Assembly (NCBI RefSeq): GCF_003668575.1
Contig: NZ_RCVZ01000012.1
Span: 62,001-126,000, forward strand
Length of the DNA: 64,000 bases
From: Falsibacillus albus
GTDB taxonomy: Bacteria; Bacillota; Bacilli; Bacillales; DSM-25281
Direction of reading: 5' to 3'
The position numbers were made by a program, and so were the translations under genes. The notes below the pieces were generated by a model. It made no database searches and was not told where the DNA came from. It was given only the letters and a program-made list of their open reading frames with translations. Positions 62,743 through 64,000 of this stretch are shown in pieces (positions within the stretch are counted from its first letter, which is position 1; every line of letters begins with the position of its first letter).

Positions 62743-63565
62743 AGTGAACGAGACGGACTATTATGTGAGGGAATCGAAAAGCGCAGATGAGGATGGAGTC
62801 ATCCTATTTATCCACGGATTGGGCTGGAGCGGAGAGGTTTGGAGTTCCGTTTCACGGAATTTGGAAGGGTATCATTTGATTGCTCCTGATTTGGCAGGCC
62901 ACGGGGAATCAGGAGCTGCCGCATCCTATCACTATGATTATCTCGCTGAACAATTGCTTGGCCTTCTACAAGAACTTCAGGTTGAGAAGGCAATGTTAGT
63001 CGGCAGTTCGTGGGGAGCTGGCCTCGCCCTTAAGTTTTCCAACATGTACCCTCATGCCGTTGAGAGATTGATATTATTGGATGATGGCTATTATCCTTTT
63101 AAGGAAACGCCAGGTTTGGAATGGGAGATGATTGAGGGTGGTTCATTCCCGGAAGAGGCACTCAGCAGTTTGGATGCATACTATGAATTTATGAAATCAG
63201 ACAATCCTGATTTCTGGAATGAAGATATCGAGCGTGCTGTCCGTGAACAAGTTGCAGTCGGTGCAGATGGAAGGGTGGCAATGAAATCGAAAGATGAAAC
63301 GCAGCTCAATTGTCTGAAGGCATCATGGGAATTTGACCCGATGGCACCTGAAAACAAAATCACTGTTCCAGCGACATTGATCGTTGCTTTCAATGACAAT
63401 GAGCCTGAGGACTTGAAACAATTCAAGAGAGAGAAAGGAACGTCTTTCTGTGAAAAGTATCAGGCTGAAAAAATTGAAATGGAGGACACCGATCATTTGA
63501 TCATGTTGGATAAACCAAAAGAATTGTCACGATATATCTTAGAAAAACAACTGACAGGAAAGTAA
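62720..63565 (+). CDS. Alpha/beta hydrolase
   Basis: A 281-residue alpha/beta-hydrolase-fold protein without a signal peptide. The oxyanion region is FIHGLGWSG, the nucleophile is Ser97 in GSSWG, and His259 in DTDHLIM is the likely catalytic base; DLAGHGESG is typical of the fold. ATG 62720 lies behind AAAGGAGAA and inside the end of the protease gene (23-base overlap), so it belongs to the same operon. It could cleave, cyclise or detoxify the peptide product; which is unknown. Confidence 0.85.
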   Translation: MWNSKTVKVNETDYYVRESKSADEDGVILFIHGLGWSGEVWSSVSRNLEGYHLIAPDLAGHGESGAAASYHYDYLAEQLLGLLQELQVEKAMLVGSSWGAGLALKFSNMYPHAVERLILLDDGYYPFKETPGLEWEMIEGGSFPEEALSSLDAYYEFMKSDNPDFWNEDIERAVREQVAVGADGRVAMKSKDETQLNCLKASWEFDPMAPENKITVPATLIVAFNDNEPEDLKQFKREKGTSFCEKYQAEKIEMEDTDHLIMLDKPKELSRYILEKQLTGK

Positions 63566-63578
63566 TGAAAGAGACCTT

Positions 63579-63618
63579 GCGGATCCATCGATACCACAAT
63601 CGATGGATCCGCCTTTTC
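63579..63618 (+). terminator. Terminator after alpha/beta hydrolase
   Basis: A 14-bp perfect stem (gcggatccatcgat with atcgatggatccgc) with loop accaca, then cttttcgtttt. It ends the putative RiPP operon. Confidence 0.9.
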
Positions 63619-63693
63619 GTTTTAGCTCAAGTTAAAGTGCCACTTTTCTTAAAATAGGGAAATTATGTTAGAATGGTAGAAAAATAGAAAGAA

Positions 63694-64000
63694 GTGGAAA
63701 TCATCGAACATATTGAAGAGCCCGTTATATCGATAAAGAATTTAAAGAAGAACTACGGAATGAATCTTGTGCTTAATGGTATTGATTTAACTGTCAACAA
63801 GGGACAGATTATTGGATATATCGGACCGAATGGCGCTGGCAAAAGTACAACTGTGAAAATCATGCTTGGGCTGGAAGAGGATTATCAGGGAGAAATCAAA
63901 ATCTTTGGCGATAATATTGCCAAAGGTAATGTCGATTATAAGCGCAGGATTGGATATGTGCCAGAGATTGCAGAGCTTTATGACAATCTGACCGCACAGG
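63694..64000 (+). CDS. ABC transporter ATP-binding protein, N-terminal part
   Basis: The gene runs off the right edge; 102 residues are visible. It is an ABC-2 type ATPase: ISIKNLKKNYGMNLVLNGID, Walker A GPNGAGKSTT and Q-loop-region RRIGYVPEIAELYDNLTA. GTG 63694 is the most likely start although its ribosome site is weak. A terminator separates it from the hydrolase gene and tgttagaat at about 63666 may be its -10 box. It could export the peptide or give immunity, but membership in the RiPP locus cannot be shown without the next genes. Confidence 0.85.
   Translation, partial: MEIIEHIEEPVISIKNLKKNYGMNLVLNGIDLTVNKGQIIGYIGPNGAGKSTTVKIMLGLEEDYQGEIKIFGDNIAKGNVDYKRRIGYVPEIAELYDNLTAQ

Noticed and set aside
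63694-64000. Treating the ABC ATPase as a proven part of the RiPP operon
   Set aside because: A perfect 14-bp terminator and a possible separate promoter lie between it and the hydrolase gene, and the permease is outside the window.

Overview
The window is typical low-GC Bacillaceae chromosome. Support for this comes from strong AGGAGG-type ribosome sites, TTG/GTG starts, a SAM-I riboswitch, a T-box leader, CcpA cre sites, a KinB-like sporulation kinase, a HemAT aerotaxis receptor, an AsnO-type asparagine synthase and a likely spore-coat protein. No rRNA, tRNA, phage or complete IS element was seen. The species cannot be named from the sequence alone.

Layout. 1-3228: end of a class III aminotransferase, an SSS sodium symporter, and a convergent D-2-hydroxyacid dehydrogenase. 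3368-5538: a helical-repeat protein and a KduD-like dehydrogenase. 5685-12035: a hexuronate/KDG region (TIM-barrel isomerase, KdgK, MFS carrier, KdgA, LacI regulator KdgR), then an HxlAB-like pair carrying the same operator, ACTAAACCGGTTTAGT. 12764-22483: two consecutive DcuS/CitA-type two-component systems, one next to a TctCBA tripartite tricarboxylate transporter and one next to a dicarboxylate/cation symporter, each transporter with a cre site. 23234-28463: a sugar or cyclitol catabolic region with three Gfo/Idh/MocA oxidoreductases, a xylose-isomerase-like protein and an AraC regulator. 28484-30110: T-box-controlled BrnQ. 30552-34233: a heme-dependent oxidative N-demethylase / dimethylamine monooxygenase-like operon and an MFS exporter. 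34343-39068: metallophosphoesterase, PhoX-like phosphatase, HemAT. 40010-45703: a SPOCS-like coat protein, a very large TPR-GTPase, and AsnB/AsnO. 45967-52032: C39-like protein, KinB-like kinase, repetitive acidic lipoprotein, and an OmpR/histidine kinase pair overlapping a cytochrome b/sulfite-oxidase fusion. 52195-60011: SAM-riboswitch methionine operon metI-metC-yitJ-metH. 60263-63565: a compact putative RiPP locus, then the start of an ABC transporter.

The most interesting system is at the right end. A 20-codon ORF with an ideal ribosome site, followed by a 15-bp terminator-like hairpin, precedes a ThiF/MccB-type adenylating enzyme with an N-terminal PqqD/RRE-like domain, a membrane M50-type metalloprotease that also has an N-terminal PqqD-like domain, and an alpha/beta hydrolase. 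These are translationally coupled. This is the architecture of a ribosomally made, post-translationally modified peptide, and I do not recognise it as a named class.

Intergenic DNA holds other structure: a family of GC-rich dispersed repeats with GTTGATT/AATCAAC ends (one copy carrying a 108-bp insertion flanked by CACCTG duplications), a 20-bp perfect palindrome present three times, a 34-codon small ORF, and a hairpin covering the ribosome site of the acidic lipoprotein.
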